Below are positions 28,612-37,300 of a stretch of DNA of 64,000 bases, piece after piece. The translations under genes and the position numbers were made by a program. The notes under the pieces are model-generated. The model was given only the letters and a program-made list of their open reading frames with translations, was not told where the DNA came from and searched no databases. This stretch comes from Oceaniglobus roseus (GTDB taxonomy: Bacteria > Pseudomonadota > Alphaproteobacteria > Rhodobacterales > Rhodobacteraceae). Each line of letters opens with the position of its first letter. Position 1 is the first letter of the stretch. The DNA is taken from assembly GCF_002869745.1 (NCBI RefSeq), contig NZ_PNOS01000026.1:1-64000 (forward strand), read 5' to 3'.

Positions 28612-28704
28612 TCGGACGCCGAACCCGGGTCCGGCACACTGAAATGGCCTGTCCCCCGACGGGAAGGCCGCCCACAGCAGTTGTCGCTTTCTGGAGGATG
28701 ACCC
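28612..28704 (+). promoter_or_regulatory. structured 5' leader of hsp20, candidate RNA thermometer
   Basis: A stem at 28646-28669 (GGCCT/AGGCC plus TCCC/GGGA, one bulge) precedes a weak 3' hairpin. In that hairpin GTC at 28683 can pair with GAC at 28700, and UUU at 28688-28690 with AGG inside the GGAGG ribosome site, partly through U:G pairs. Such a multi-stem leader with weak pairing over the ribosome site is the ROSE plan. The pairing was judged by eye. Confidence 0.45.
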
Positions 28705-29169
28705 ATGCGAACCTTTGACCTTGCCCCCCTGTACCGCGCCACCGTCGGCTTCGATCAGATCGCCGATCTCATGGACCGCGTGCTGACGGACAACGTGTCG
28801 ACCCAGAGCTACCCGCCCTACAACATCGAGAAGACCGCCGACGACGCCTGGCGCATCTCGATCGCCGTCGCCGGTTTTTCCGATGACGAGCTCAGCGTCG
28901 AGGTCCGGGAAAACGCCCTGATCGTCTCGGCCCGCAAGGCGCCCGAGGACACGAACCGCACCTACCTGCACCGCGGCATCGCGACCCGCGCGTTCGAGCG
29001 TCGTTTCCACCTGGCCGACCACGTCCGCGTCACCGGCGCGAGCCACGTGAACGGCATGCTGGACATCGACCTGGTGCGCGAGGTGCCCGAAGCGCTGAAG
29101 CCGCGCCAGATCGAGATCGCCAAGGGCGCTCCGGTCGAGCGCAAGGCGGTCGAGCACGCCGACGCCTGA
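28705..29169 (+). CDS. Hsp20/alpha-crystallin small heat-shock protein
   Basis: 154 residues. The N-terminal arm FDQIADLMDRVL and YPPYNIEK are typical of IbpA-like proteins. The alpha-crystallin domain runs from about residue 35 to 140, with VEVRENALIVSARK and the AFERRFHLADHVRV strand. It holds unfolded proteins as an ATP-independent chaperone in the cytoplasm. An RpoH-type promoter and a structured leader precede it, and a strong intrinsic terminator follows, so it is a single-gene heat-shock unit. Confidence 0.93.
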   Translation: MRTFDLAPLYRATVGFDQIADLMDRVLTDNVSTQSYPPYNIEKTADDAWRISIAVAGFSDDELSVEVRENALIVSARKAPEDTNRTYLHRGIATRAFERRFHLADHVRVTGASHVNGMLDIDLVREVPEALKPRQIEIAKGAPVERKAVEHADA

Positions 29170-29226
29170 TCGGCGGGCCCGGCACGGCAAGGACGGCGCG
29201 CCACCCGGCGCGCCGGATCCCAAGGG

Positions 29227-29254
29227 AACCCCGTCAGTGTCTGGCGGGGTTTTT
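29227..29254 (+). terminator. intrinsic terminator of hsp20
   Basis: An 11-bp stem (AACCCCGTCAG with CTGGCGGGGTT, one T:G wobble, loop TGT) runs directly into TTTTT. It lies 57 nt after the hsp20 stop. Confidence 0.88.
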
Positions 29255-29328
29255 CGTTTCCCGCTGCGCGGTCGTCCTGCTGCCGGGGCCGCACCTCCGC
29301 CAGCCGCCGACCGGACGGGGAAAATCGC

Positions 29329-29356
29329 GCAGGATGGGTGATATCAACCGTCCTGC
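29329..29356. repeat. degenerate copy 2 of the GATATC-centred palindrome
   Basis: The left half GCAGGATGGGTGAT is identical to copy 1. The right half has two changes (ATCAACCGTCCTGC), so the dyad is broken at two pairs. It ends 61 nt before the AEC transporter start. Confidence 0.75.
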
Positions 29357-29417
29357 CCGAGCCATCCCCGGGCGGGGCACCATTGCAGCCCCCCGCGCAA
29401 GCGGCTAGCGAAGCTGC

Positions 29418-30347
29418 ATGCTCGACATCTTCCTGAAGACCCTCCCCTTCTTCGCCATCATCGGCCTCGGCTACGGCGCCGGGCGGCGGGGGTTCTTCAC
29501 GGCCGAGGCCACGGCCTATCTCACGAAGTTCGTCTTCTACTTCGCCCTCTCGGCGATGCTGTTCCGCTTCTCGGCCAACCTGTCGTTCTGGCGGGTCTTC
29601 GACGGGCAGGTGGTGCTGGCCTATCTCGCCGCCACCACCGCGATCTACCTCCTCGCCACCGCCGTCGCCTTCAGCCGCCGCATCGGGGTCGAACAGGCGG
29701 CCATCGAATCGCAATGCGCGGTGATCGGCAACGTCGGCTTCCTCGGCGTGCCGATGCTGACGCTGCTCCTGGGCGAGGCCGCCATCGGCCCGGTCATGCT
29801 GATCCTCGCCACCGACCTCATCGTCTTCGGCTCCCTCGTCGTGATCCTGATCACCGGCGGGCGCGGCGGGCGGGGCGTCGGCACCGTCCTTGCCACCGTG
29901 GGTCGCGGCCTGATCGCGAACCCGATGATCGTCTCCATCGTCCTCGGCTTCGGCTGGGCCGCGCTTGAATGGCCGATCCCCGCGCCCATGAACGAGTTCC
30001 TCGCCATCCTCGGCGGCGCCGCCACCCCCGGCGCGCTTTTCGCCATCGGCGCCTCGCTCGCCAACAAGTCGGCCGAGCGGCTGTCGATCGCCGGATGGCT
30101 CTCGTTCTGCAAGCTGGTCCTGCACCCCGCCGCCGTGGCGCTGACCTCGCTCATAGTCTTCACCGTCGACCGCTATACCGCGGGGGTGATGATCTCGGCC
30201 GCCGCGCTGCCGGTGGCGGGCAACGTCTACATGATCGCGCAGCACTACGGCGTCGCGCCGCAGCGGGTCTCGGCCTCAATCCTGATCTCGACGGCGGTGT
30301 CGGTGCTGACCGTTTCCCTCGTGATCGGGCTGGTTCAGGGCGGCTAA
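29418..30347 (+). CDS. AEC family transporter (auxin efflux carrier-like)
   Basis: 309 residues with about ten hydrophobic segments in two five-helix halves, the AEC/PIN-like fold. Landmarks are FFAIIGLGYGAGRRGFF at the N-terminus, the QCAVIGNVGFLGVPM helix and LPVAGNVYMIAQHYG near the end. Bacterial members export or import small organic acids; the substrate here is unknown. It starts at the ATG at 29418 with no strong ribosome site. A palindrome copy lies 61 nt upstream. S-formylglutathione hydrolase follows 70 nt later. Confidence 0.88.
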   Translation: MLDIFLKTLPFFAIIGLGYGAGRRGFFTAEATAYLTKFVFYFALSAMLFRFSANLSFWRVFDGQVVLAYLAATTAIYLLATAVAFSRRIGVEQAAIESQCAVIGNVGFLGVPMLTLLLGEAAIGPVMLILATDLIVFGSLVVILITGGRGGRGVGTVLATVGRGLIANPMIVSIVLGFGWAALEWPIPAPMNEFLAILGGAATPGALFAIGASLANKSAERLSIAGWLSFCKLVLHPAAVALTSLIVFTVDRYTAGVMISAAALPVAGNVYMIAQHYGVAPQRVSASILISTAVSVLTVSLVIGLVQGG

Positions 30348-30417
30348 GACGGGCGTATCGGTTGCCGCGGGCCCTCCCACCCGCTAGCCATGGCGCAAAC
30401 CGAAGGGGAGACACGCG

Positions 30418-31245
30418 ATGAAGACCGTATCCGAGAACGCCTGCTTCGGCGGCATGCAGGGCGTCTACAGCCACGACAGCGCCGCCACCGGCACCGAGAT
30501 GACCTTCGGCCTGTTCCTGCCCGCCGAGGCCAAGGACGGCCCCGTGCCGGTGCTGTGGTATCTCTCGGGCCTGACCTGCACCCACGAGAACGCCATGATT
30601 AAGGCCGGCGCCCAGGCCCACGCCGCGGCGCAGGGAATCGCACTGGTCTTCCCCGACACGTCGCCCCGCGGCGAGGGCGTGGCGAACGACGAGGCCTACG
30701 ACATGGGCCAGGGCGCGGGCTTCTACGTCAACGCGACCGAGGAGCCTTGGGCGAAGCACTTCAAGATGTGGGACTACGTCGCCGAGGATCTGCCGAAGGC
30801 GCTCGCGGACCAGCCCATCGACTGGGACCGGCAGGCGATCACCGGCCACTCCATGGGCGGGCACGGCGCGCTGACGCTGGCCATGGGCCTGCCGGGCCGC
30901 TTCCGCTCGGTCTCGGCCTTCTCGCCGATCTGCAACCCCACGGCCAGCGACTGGGGGCGGAAGCAGTTCACCGGCTACCTCGGCACGGACGAATCGAAAT
31001 GGCAGGCCCACGACGCGAGCCTGCTGATGAAGGAGCAGGGCTTTGACGGCCCCGTCCTGCTGGATACCGGGACGAAGGACCAGTTCTACGACCTGCTCCG
31101 CCCCTGGGCGATGGCCGAGGCGCTGGCCACCCGCCGCCAGCAGGCCGCCATGCGCCTCCAGCCCGGCTATGACCACAGCTATTTCTTCGTCTCGACCTTC
31201 ATGGAAGAGCACGTCGATTTCCACGCCGAGGCGCTTTACCGCTGA
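30418..31245 (+). CDS. fghA: S-formylglutathione hydrolase
   Basis: 275 residues, esterase D family. An alpha/beta hydrolase fold with nucleophile serine in GHSMGGHGAL, Asp in DTGTKDQFY and His in GYDHSYFF. The LSGLTCTHENAM segment is diagnostic. It hydrolyses S-formylglutathione to formate and glutathione, the second step of formaldehyde detoxification after the glutathione-dependent dehydrogenase (not in this window). Good GGGGAGA ribosome site. Confidence 0.94.
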   Translation: MKTVSENACFGGMQGVYSHDSAATGTEMTFGLFLPAEAKDGPVPVLWYLSGLTCTHENAMIKAGAQAHAAAQGIALVFPDTSPRGEGVANDEAYDMGQGAGFYVNATEEPWAKHFKMWDYVAEDLPKALADQPIDWDRQAITGHSMGGHGALTLAMGLPGRFRSVSAFSPICNPTASDWGRKQFTGYLGTDESKWQAHDASLLMKEQGFDGPVLLDTGTKDQFYDLLRPWAMAEALATRRQQAAMRLQPGYDHSYFFVSTFMEEHVDFHAEALYR

Positions 31246-31329
31246 CCTCGGCCCCGGATCGTGGCAAAGCCCTTCCCGTGATCCGAACGGGGAGGGCCCT
31301 TCCATGACCGCAGCGCCATTGGCACGCCC

Positions 31330-31782
31330 ATGATCTACGTCGACGCCGACGCCTGCCCGGTGAAGGCCGAGGCTGAAGCCGTGGCCACCCGCCTGAAGGT
31401 GAAGCTGTTCCTCGTCTGCAACGGCGGCCTGCGTCCCTCGGCCAATCCTTTTGTCGAGACGGTCTTCGTCCCCGACGGCCCCGACATCGCCGACAAGTGG
31501 ATCGCCGAGCGCGCGACGAGGGGCGACGTCGTCGTCACCGGCGACATCCCTCTCGCCGCCCGCGCGGTCGAAAACGGCGCCCGCGTCCTGAAGCACAACG
31601 GCGAGGCGCTGACCCCCGCCAACATCGGCAACGTGCTGGCCACCCGCGACCTGATGAGCGATCTGCGCGCGGCCGACCCGTTCCGGCAGGGCGGCGGCAA
31701 GGGGTTTACAAAGGCCGACCGCTCCCGTTTCCTCGACGCGCTGGACCGCGCCGTGCGGGCCGCCGAAAGGGACCGGACATGA
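31330..31782 (+). CDS. YaiI/YqxD family (DUF188) protein
   Basis: 150 residues. It starts [18 protein letters not shown], the family hallmark, with a later [18 protein letters not shown]. The acidic N-terminal DADACP suggests a PIN-like metal nuclease fold, though the family's activity is not settled. Its stop overlaps the next ATG (ATGA). It opens a run of five genes in which every junction overlaps. Confidence 0.88.
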   Translation: MIYVDADACPVKAEAEAVATRLKVKLFLVCNGGLRPSANPFVETVFVPDGPDIADKWIAERATRGDVVVTGDIPLAARAVENGARVLKHNGEALTPANIGNVLATRDLMSDLRAADPFRQGGGKGFTKADRSRFLDALDRAVRAAERDRT

Positions 31783-32399
31783 CCATCGACGCGGTGATCT
31801 TCGACATCGGCAACGTGCTTCTGGAGTGGAGCCCGCACCGCTACTACGACAGCAAGATCGGCGAGGACCGCCGCCGCGCCCTGTTCGACGCGGTGCCGCT
31901 CGAGGCGATGAACCTCTCCATCGACGGCGGCGCCCCGTTCCGCGAGACGATCTATGCCACCGCCGACGCCCACCCCGAGTGGCGCGACGAGATCCGCGAC
32001 TGGCACGACAACTGGATCCAGCTGGCCAGCCCCGCCATCCCGCAGTCCGTGGCGATCCTGCGCGCGCTCCGGGCGAAGGGCATCCCCGTCTTCACCCTCA
32101 CCAACTTCGGCGTCGAAAGCTTCACCTACGCCCAGACCCAGTACGACTTCCTGAACGAGTTCGACCGCGAATACGTCTCGGGCCGCCTGCGCCTGCTGAA
32201 GCCCGACCCCAACCTCTACGCCCACGTCGAGCGGGACTGCGGCATCGCCCCGGACCGCCTGCTCTTCGCCGACGACAAGGCCGAGAACATCGCGGCCGCG
32301 GCGGCGCGCGGCTGGCAGACCCACCTCTTCGACGGCCCCGAACCCTTCGCCGCCCGCCTCGTTGCCGAGGGCCTGCTGAGCGCACAGGAGGCCGCATGA
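31779..32399 (+). CDS. HAD-family hydrolase
   Basis: 206 residues. The HAD-IA motifs are present: nucleophile [18 protein letters not shown] (motif II), lysine in LLKPDP and FADDKAENI (motif IV). It resembles YihX-like or haloacid dehalogenase-like sugar phosphatases. The substrate is unknown. The ATG at 31779 overlaps the upstream TGA by 4 nt, and its own stop overlaps the cyclodeaminase gene the same way. Confidence 0.87.
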   Translation: MTIDAVIFDIGNVLLEWSPHRYYDSKIGEDRRRALFDAVPLEAMNLSIDGGAPFRETIYATADAHPEWRDEIRDWHDNWIQLASPAIPQSVAILRALRAKGIPVFTLTNFGVESFTYAQTQYDFLNEFDREYVSGRLRLLKPDPNLYAHVERDCGIAPDRLLFADDKAENIAAAAARGWQTHLFDGPEPFAARLVAEGLLSAQEAA

Positions 32400-33310
32400 G
32401 CCACGTCACCATCACCGCCGAACAGGGCGAGGCGAAGCTCGCATGGCTGCCCCTGACCGACGCGCTGGCCCATGGCCACACCCTGCCGAAGGCCGAGATC
32501 AGGGACAGCTTCCTCTACCGCGGCAAGGACACGGTGCTGTCCCGCGCCGCCTGGATCGACGGCCTCGGCATCGCGGTCAAGACGGCGACGATCTTCCCGG
32601 GCAACCCCGCGCAAGGTCGCCCCATGGTCAACGGCGCCGTGACCCTCTTCGACGACGCGACCGGGGAGCTGACGGCGCTGATCGACTTCCACCTCGTCAC
32701 CCGCTGGAAGACCATCGGCGACAGCCTCCTCGCCGCCCGCCGCCTGGCGCGCAAGGACAGCGACACCATCCTCATCGTCGGCGCGGGCACCCAAGGCAGA
32801 AACGCGCGCGAGGCCTATGGCACCCTGTTCCCCAAGGCGCGCTTCCGCGTCTGGAACCGCACCCCTGCCACCGCCGAAAGCTTCGCGGCAGAGTTCGACA
32901 ACACCGAAGCCGCGCCCGACCTCGAACAGGCCGTGCGCGCCGCCGACATTGTCATCACCACCACCATGGCGACCGAGCCGCTGATCCGCGGCGACTGGCT
33001 GCGCCCCGGCCAGCACCTCGACCTGATCGGCGCCTACCGTCCCGACATGCGCGAGGCCGACGACGAAGCGCTGAAGCGCGCCACGATCTTCGTCGACAGC
33101 CGCGACACCACGCTCGACCATATCGGCGAGCTGAAGATCCCGCTGGCCGACGGCACGATCCAGCGGGACGACATCCGCGCCGACTACTATGACCTTCCCT
33201 CCGGCCACTTCGCCCGCGACAGCGACGACCAGATCACCCTGTTCAAGAACGGCGGCGGCGCCCATCTGGACCTGATGACCGCCCGCCACATCCTCGACGT
33301 CTGCGCATGA
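32396..33310 (+). CDS. ornithine cyclodeaminase / mu-crystallin family protein
   Basis: 304 residues. A Rossmann motif ILIVGAGTQGRNAREAY lies in the middle, the conserved lysine is in GIAVKTATIFPGN, and LDLIGAYRPDMREADD and IFVDSRDTTLDHIGEL follow. The family includes ornithine cyclodeaminase (ornithine to proline), alanine dehydrogenases and ketimine reductases, which cannot be told apart by eye. The neighbouring PhyH dioxygenase hints at modification of a proline- or amino-acid-like product; this is inference. Both ends overlap neighbours in ATGA style. Confidence 0.85.
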   Translation: MSHVTITAEQGEAKLAWLPLTDALAHGHTLPKAEIRDSFLYRGKDTVLSRAAWIDGLGIAVKTATIFPGNPAQGRPMVNGAVTLFDDATGELTALIDFHLVTRWKTIGDSLLAARRLARKDSDTILIVGAGTQGRNAREAYGTLFPKARFRVWNRTPATAESFAAEFDNTEAAPDLEQAVRAADIVITTTMATEPLIRGDWLRPGQHLDLIGAYRPDMREADDEALKRATIFVDSRDTTLDHIGELKIPLADGTIQRDDIRADYYDLPSGHFARDSDDQITLFKNGGGAHLDLMTARHILDVCA

Positions 33311-34098
33311 CCCTGCTCACCGAAGCCGAGATTGCGCGGTTCCAGCAGGACGGCGCCCTCGTGGTCCGCGGTGCCTTCACGGACTGGCTCGACACCATGG
33401 CCGAGGGCATCGCCACGAACATGGCCGACCCCGGCCCCTACGCCAGCGAGAACAAGGTCACCAAGGGACGGTTCTTCGACGACTACTGCAACTGGACCCG
33501 CATCCCCGCCTTCGAGAAGGTCATCCGCCACAGTCCCGCCGCCCGGCTCGCCGCCGAGGCCATGCAGTCCCCCATCGCCCGCATCTTCCACGACCACGTG
33601 CTGGTGAAGGAGCCGGGCACGCCGAAACCCACCCCCTGGCACCAGGACGCCCCCTACTACTTCGTCGAAGGCTCCCAGACCGTCAGCCTCTGGATCCCGC
33701 TCGACCCCGTGCGCGAGGCCTCGCTGCGCCTCATCGCGGGCTCCCACCGCTGGCCGCGCATGGTCCGCCCGGTCTCCTGGGCCGACGACAGCGACTTCTA
33801 CCGGGGCAGGCAGGACTGGACCCCGGTCCCCGACCCCGACACCGATCCGGGCGACCTCACGATCCTCGAATGGCCGATGGAGCCCGGCGACGCGGTCCTG
33901 TTCGACTTCCGCACCGTCCACGGCGCCCGCGGCAACCTCGCCACCACCCGCCGCCGCGCCCTCTCGCTGCGCTTCGTCGGGCAGGACGCCCGCTATGTCG
34001 AGCGTCCCGGCCGCACCTCGCCGCCCTTCCCCGGCCACGGGATGCAGCCGGGCGACAGCCTGCGCGACGACTGGTTCCCGATCGTCTGGAGAGGCTAG
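33307..34098 (+). CDS. phytanoyl-CoA dioxygenase (PhyH) family protein
   Basis: 263 residues. The Fe(II)/2-oxoglutarate facial triad is visible: His-x-Asp in WHQDAPYYF, and the distal His in RTVHGARGN followed by the 2OG-binding arginine region. It is an oxygenase that hydroxylates a small substrate, to be identified. It is the fourth gene of the overlapped operon. Its start overlaps the cyclodeaminase stop (ATGA), and its TAG stop overlaps the GTG of the next gene (TAGTG). Confidence 0.88.
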   Translation: MTLLTEAEIARFQQDGALVVRGAFTDWLDTMAEGIATNMADPGPYASENKVTKGRFFDDYCNWTRIPAFEKVIRHSPAARLAAEAMQSPIARIFHDHVLVKEPGTPKPTPWHQDAPYYFVEGSQTVSLWIPLDPVREASLRLIAGSHRWPRMVRPVSWADDSDFYRGRQDWTPVPDPDTDPGDLTILEWPMEPGDAVLFDFRTVHGARGNLATTRRRALSLRFVGQDARYVERPGRTSPPFPGHGMQPGDSLRDDWFPIVWRG

Positions 34099-35021
34099 TG
34101 GCCGGCCTGCTCCTGCTGCTCCTCCTCGCGGGACTCGCCGCCGCGCCCTTCGTCGCCGAGCGCCTGCGCACGCCGCTCGACCCCGCCGCCCGCGTCGCCG
34201 CCGAGGGCGCAACCGCGGACCTCGCCGCGGGCGCCACGTACTATCGCTGGCAGGGCCGGGTCGGCGGCCCCGTCGCCGTCTGCGTCCACGGCCTGACCAC
34301 GCCCCACCAGGTCTTCGACCGCATCGTCGCGGGGCTCGTGGCCGACGGCTGCCGCGTCCTCGCCTACGACCTGCCGGGCCGCGGCCTCTCCGCCGCCGCC
34401 GACCGGATCCAGGACCGCGCCTTCTTCACCACCCATCTGGCGGACCTTCTCGCCCATCAGGGCGTCGGGCGCGTCGACCTGCTGATCGGCTATTCCATGG
34501 GCGGTGCCATCGCCACCTGCTTCGCCGCCGACCGCCCCGACCGGGTCGGACACCTCGTCCTCCTCGCCCCCGCGGGCCTGTTCCACGACGCCGGGGCGAC
34601 CGGCCGCTTCGTCGCCCGCACCCCGGTGCTCGGCGACTGGGTCATGCGCGTGCTCGGCGGCGTTCTCCTGCGCCGCGCGACACGCGGAACCGATGACCTC
34701 GCCCGCCTCCAACGCGCCCAGACCCGCCGCCGCGGCTTCCTGCCAGCAGTGCTCTCCTCCCGACGCCACATGCTCGCCGAACACCTCGGGCCGGAACACC
34801 GCAAGCTGCAGGAGGTCCGCCTGCCGACCCTCGCCCTCTGGGGAGAGGAAGACACGGTCATCCCGGTCTCCAACGTCGGCCGCCTCGCCGAAGTCCACCG
34901 CGACGCCCGCCAGGAGACGATCCCGGGCGCCACCCACGCCCTGCCGCACACCCACGCCGGGCAGGTCCTGCACGAGATCCGCGGCTTCCTGCACGACACG
35001 ATGGACGCCACGCCGGGGTGA
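34098..35021 (+). CDS. alpha/beta hydrolase with N-terminal membrane segment
   Basis: 307 residues. It starts at a GTG (34098) that shares one base with the PhyH stop; the first 20 residues (AGLLLLLLLAGLAAAPFVAE) form a hydrophobic anchor or signal. The hydrolase core shows VHGLTTPHQVF (oxyanion region), the nucleophile in GYSMGGAIA, acid in GEEDTVIP and His in GATHALPHTHAG. It may be a membrane-tethered esterase or lipase-like enzyme facing the periplasm. Last gene of the coupled operon. Confidence 0.85.
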   Translation: MAGLLLLLLLAGLAAAPFVAERLRTPLDPAARVAAEGATADLAAGATYYRWQGRVGGPVAVCVHGLTTPHQVFDRIVAGLVADGCRVLAYDLPGRGLSAAADRIQDRAFFTTHLADLLAHQGVGRVDLLIGYSMGGAIATCFAADRPDRVGHLVLLAPAGLFHDAGATGRFVARTPVLGDWVMRVLGGVLLRRATRGTDDLARLQRAQTRRRGFLPAVLSSRRHMLAEHLGPEHRKLQEVRLPTLALWGEEDTVIPVSNVGRLAEVHRDARQETIPGATHALPHTHAGQVLHEIRGFLHDTMDATPG

Positions 35022-35042
35022 CGAAGCCGCGCCGCCGCCCCT

Positions 35043-35097
35043 CCCCATCTTTGCTTTTCAAATATCCCACGGGGGTCCGGGGGTGTGAAACCCCCGG
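35043..35097 (+). repeat. 3'-end element family, copy A
   Basis: 21 nt after the hydrolase stop comes CCCC, then ATCTTTG, loop CTTTT, CAAATATCC and a G-tract. Next is an 8-bp hairpin (CCGGGGGT/ACCCCCGG) at 35077-35097. Copies B (55006-55039) and C (63280-63316) have the same order and also follow a stop codon in the sense orientation. Confidence 0.7.
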
Positions 35098-35205
35098 TCC
35101 CTCACGCGCAGCACGCGCGCGCTCCGGTCGGCGCACAGCCGCCGCGACAGGCGCAAGAGGGGTCCGGAAGGATGGGACATCCCCCCGGCCGCCGCAGCAG
35201 GAGAC

Positions 35206-35793
35206 TCACATCGCCGCGGCGCGCTGCCAGGCGGGGCGGGACTTCATCCGCTCGAGATAGGCGAGGAAGCGCGCGTCCTCGACCGGGAACTTCGCGTTGA
35301 CGGCCCAGGTGCCGCAGTGGACCGCGACGATGTCGGGCACGGTCATCGCCTCGCCGGTCAGGAACGGCCCGTCGCCCAGCCGCGCGGACAGCGCGGCGAC
35401 GCTGCGGGCGAACTCGTAGCGCAGGCTCTCCTTCACGGCCGGAACCCGCAGCGCCTCGGGGAGGACGAAGCTGTGGCGCGCCGCGGTCCAGAGGCAGGAG
35501 TCGAGTTCGTCCAGCACCATCTGCGTCAGCGAATCCTGCCGCGCCCGTGCCAGCGTGCCGGCGGGATGGGTGAAGGCGCCGTGGCAATCTGCGAGGTAGG
35601 TGAGGATCGCGGTGGAATCCGTCACCGCCTCGCCCTCGGCGATCAGCACCGGCACCTTGCCCGAGGGGTTCAGGGCCCGCACCTCGTCGGACTGCGGCCC
35701 CGCGCCGACATGCTCGTAGGGCAGGCCCAGCTCCTCCAGCAGCCACAGCACCCGGAAGGCGCGGCTCTTCACGGTTCCGACCAGTCGGTACAT
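35206..35793 (-). CDS. glutathione S-transferase family protein
   Basis: 195 residues. The N-terminal thioredoxin-like domain (YRLVGTVKSRAFRVLWLLEELGLPYE, cis-proline in KVPVL, glutathione-contact DSTAILTYL) is followed by a helical C-terminal domain with GDGPFLTGEAMTVPDIV, the N-capping box of the GST fold. Substrate unknown. Its ATG shares one base with the holA stop (TGATG), so it is translated as the tail of the leuS-lptE-holA unit. Confidence 0.86.
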   Translation of the reverse strand: MYRLVGTVKSRAFRVLWLLEELGLPYEHVGAGPQSDEVRALNPSGKVPVLIAEGEAVTDSTAILTYLADCHGAFTHPAGTLARARQDSLTQMVLDELDSCLWTAARHSFVLPEALRVPAVKESLRYEFARSVAALSARLGDGPFLTGEAMTVPDIVAVHCGTWAVNAKFPVEDARFLAYLERMKSRPAWQRAAAM

Positions 35794-36785
35794 CAGCGTC
35801 CCCCCAGCATGGCAAGGCGGATCAGGGTCCGCTCCATCACCGCCATCTGCGGTGCCCGCGCCGCCGAGCGCAAGGCAAGATCGGTGTCGGTCAGGAGGTG
35901 CAGCGCCTGCTCCAGCCGCGCCGCCCCCCAGCGCCGCGCCTGCGCCGCGATCACCGACGCGCGGGGCGAGAAGATCTTGCCGCCCGGATTCATCGCCGCC
36001 CCGTGCAGGCTGCGGAAGTGCCGCGTCGCGCCGATGCACAGCGTCACCGGCGTCACCCCCTGGGCCTGGAGGCGCGCCATGACCGGGCCGATGGCGGCGG
36101 CACGGCCCTCGGCCACGATGTCGAGGATGTCGTCCAGCCCCGCCTCGACCGAACTCGGGGCGCAGGCCGACACGTCCTCTGTCGTCAGCGGAGTTTCGTC
36201 GCCGAACTTGTAGAGCGCGACCTTCTCCAGCGTCTGCCGGAAGTCGCCGGGATCCAGCGCCTGCGCAAGCGCGGCCAGCGCCTCCCGCGCCTCGGGGGCG
36301 ATCTTCGTCAGGCCCGCGGCGGCCAGGTTCGCCTCGATCTCGGCCGGGGAGGGCGGGTCGTCGTAGATGCCGGCGGCGAAGGCGTTCGGATGCGCCTCGA
36401 ACAGTTTGCGGATCGGGCTCGTCGGCTTCAGCGCCCCGGCGGTGACGACGATCTGCGCATCGCCCTCGCGCCACTCCAGCAGCGCGGTCTTCAGGGGGTC
36501 GGCCGTGAACTGGTTGGCGTCCTCGACGAAGGCCACCCGCGGCCCCGGAAAGAACCCCTGCGCCTTGATCGCATCCAGCAGCAGCGCGCCGTCGCGGCGC
36601 AGCTCGCCCGCGGGAATCCGGGTCAGCCGCATCTCGGCATCGCCCTCCGGCCCGATCAGCGCGGCGATCACCTGCTGCCGTTTCAGCGCCACCCGCATGG
36701 CGTCGGCGCCGTAGATCAGAAGGCCGGTGCGGCGCGGATCGGGCTTCGCGAAGTACCCGGCGGCCTCGCGCGGCGAGAGTTTCAC
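35793..36785 (-). CDS. holA: DNA polymerase III subunit delta
   Basis: 330 residues. HolA of the clamp loader has an N-terminal AAA-like domain without a functional Walker A (LLIYGADAMRV), a middle region FVEDANQF and a C-terminal collar domain with FRQTLEKVALY. The leuS-lptE-holA order is conserved in many proteobacteria and supports the call. Start choice: GTG at 36785 overlaps the lptE stop as GTGA and has GGAG 8 nt upstream. Another GTG at 36794 is possible. Confidence 0.9.
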   Translation of the reverse strand: MKLSPREAAGYFAKPDPRRTGLLIYGADAMRVALKRQQVIAALIGPEGDAEMRLTRIPAGELRRDGALLLDAIKAQGFFPGPRVAFVEDANQFTADPLKTALLEWREGDAQIVVTAGALKPTSPIRKLFEAHPNAFAAGIYDDPPSPAEIEANLAAAGLTKIAPEAREALAALAQALDPGDFRQTLEKVALYKFGDETPLTTEDVSACAPSSVEAGLDDILDIVAEGRAAAIGPVMARLQAQGVTPVTLCIGATRHFRSLHGAAMNPGGKIFSPRASVIAAQARRWGAARLEQALHLLTDTDLALRSAARAPQMAVMERTLIRLAMLGGR

Positions 36786-37300
36786 CGCCGCCACTCCGGC
36801 GCGGTGGCGATCAGGCGGCTGACCAGCTGGTCGGCGAGGATAACCATCAGCCGCTCGCGCGCGTCCCGCCGGGCGGTCAGCACCGAGACGGTATTGCCCG
36901 CCACCGGCGCGCCCGCGGCGCCGAAGACCGGCGCGGAGTACTCGGTGAAGTTTCTGACCAGCCCGTTCGACACCGTCACGTCGTCCGAGAGCCGCCGGAG
37001 CGCCCAGGTCAGCTCTCCGCTGAGCCGATACCGGGTGATCTCCTGGTCCGGCGTGATCCCCAGCCCGTCCTCGCCCAGCGCGAGGCTCGCCGACAGCCGA
37101 TACTGCGCGCCCGCGGGACGGCCCAGCCGTTCCTCCAGCCGTCGCACCAGCCGATAGCCGTCCTCGTCCGAGGGCGCATCGACCTCGATCGACCCGCGCA
37201 GCCCCTCCGCCGCCCCGCCGGGCCCGTAGGCCGGGGAGAAGCCGCAGCCCGCCAGCGCGGCGAGGCCAAGGAGGAGGGTGCGCCGGTCAGATGACCACAT
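36782..37300 (-). CDS. lptE: LPS assembly lipoprotein LptE
   Basis: 172 residues. A lipoprotein signal with lipobox [11 protein letters not shown] places it in the outer membrane. The mature part has the LptE two-strand/helix pattern ([29 protein letters not shown]). It plugs the LptD barrel that inserts LPS. Sequence conservation in this family is low, so the location between leuS and holA is an important part of the evidence. It overlaps the leuS end by 14 nt. Confidence 0.88.
   Translation of the reverse strand: MWSSDRRTLLLGLAALAGCGFSPAYGPGGAAEGLRGSIEVDAPSDEDGYRLVRRLEERLGRPAGAQYRLSASLALGEDGLGITPDQEITRYRLSGELTWALRRLSDDVTVSNGLVRNFTEYSAPVFGAAGAPVAGNTVSVLTARRDARERLMVILADQLVSRLIATAPEWRR

Larger units (their letters stand above)
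28380..28704. other. intergenic region before Hsp20
   Basis: 325 bp without a gene. The first two thirds is GC-rich and I see no pattern in it. The last third holds a heat-shock promoter match and a structured leader, listed separately. Confidence 0.6.
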
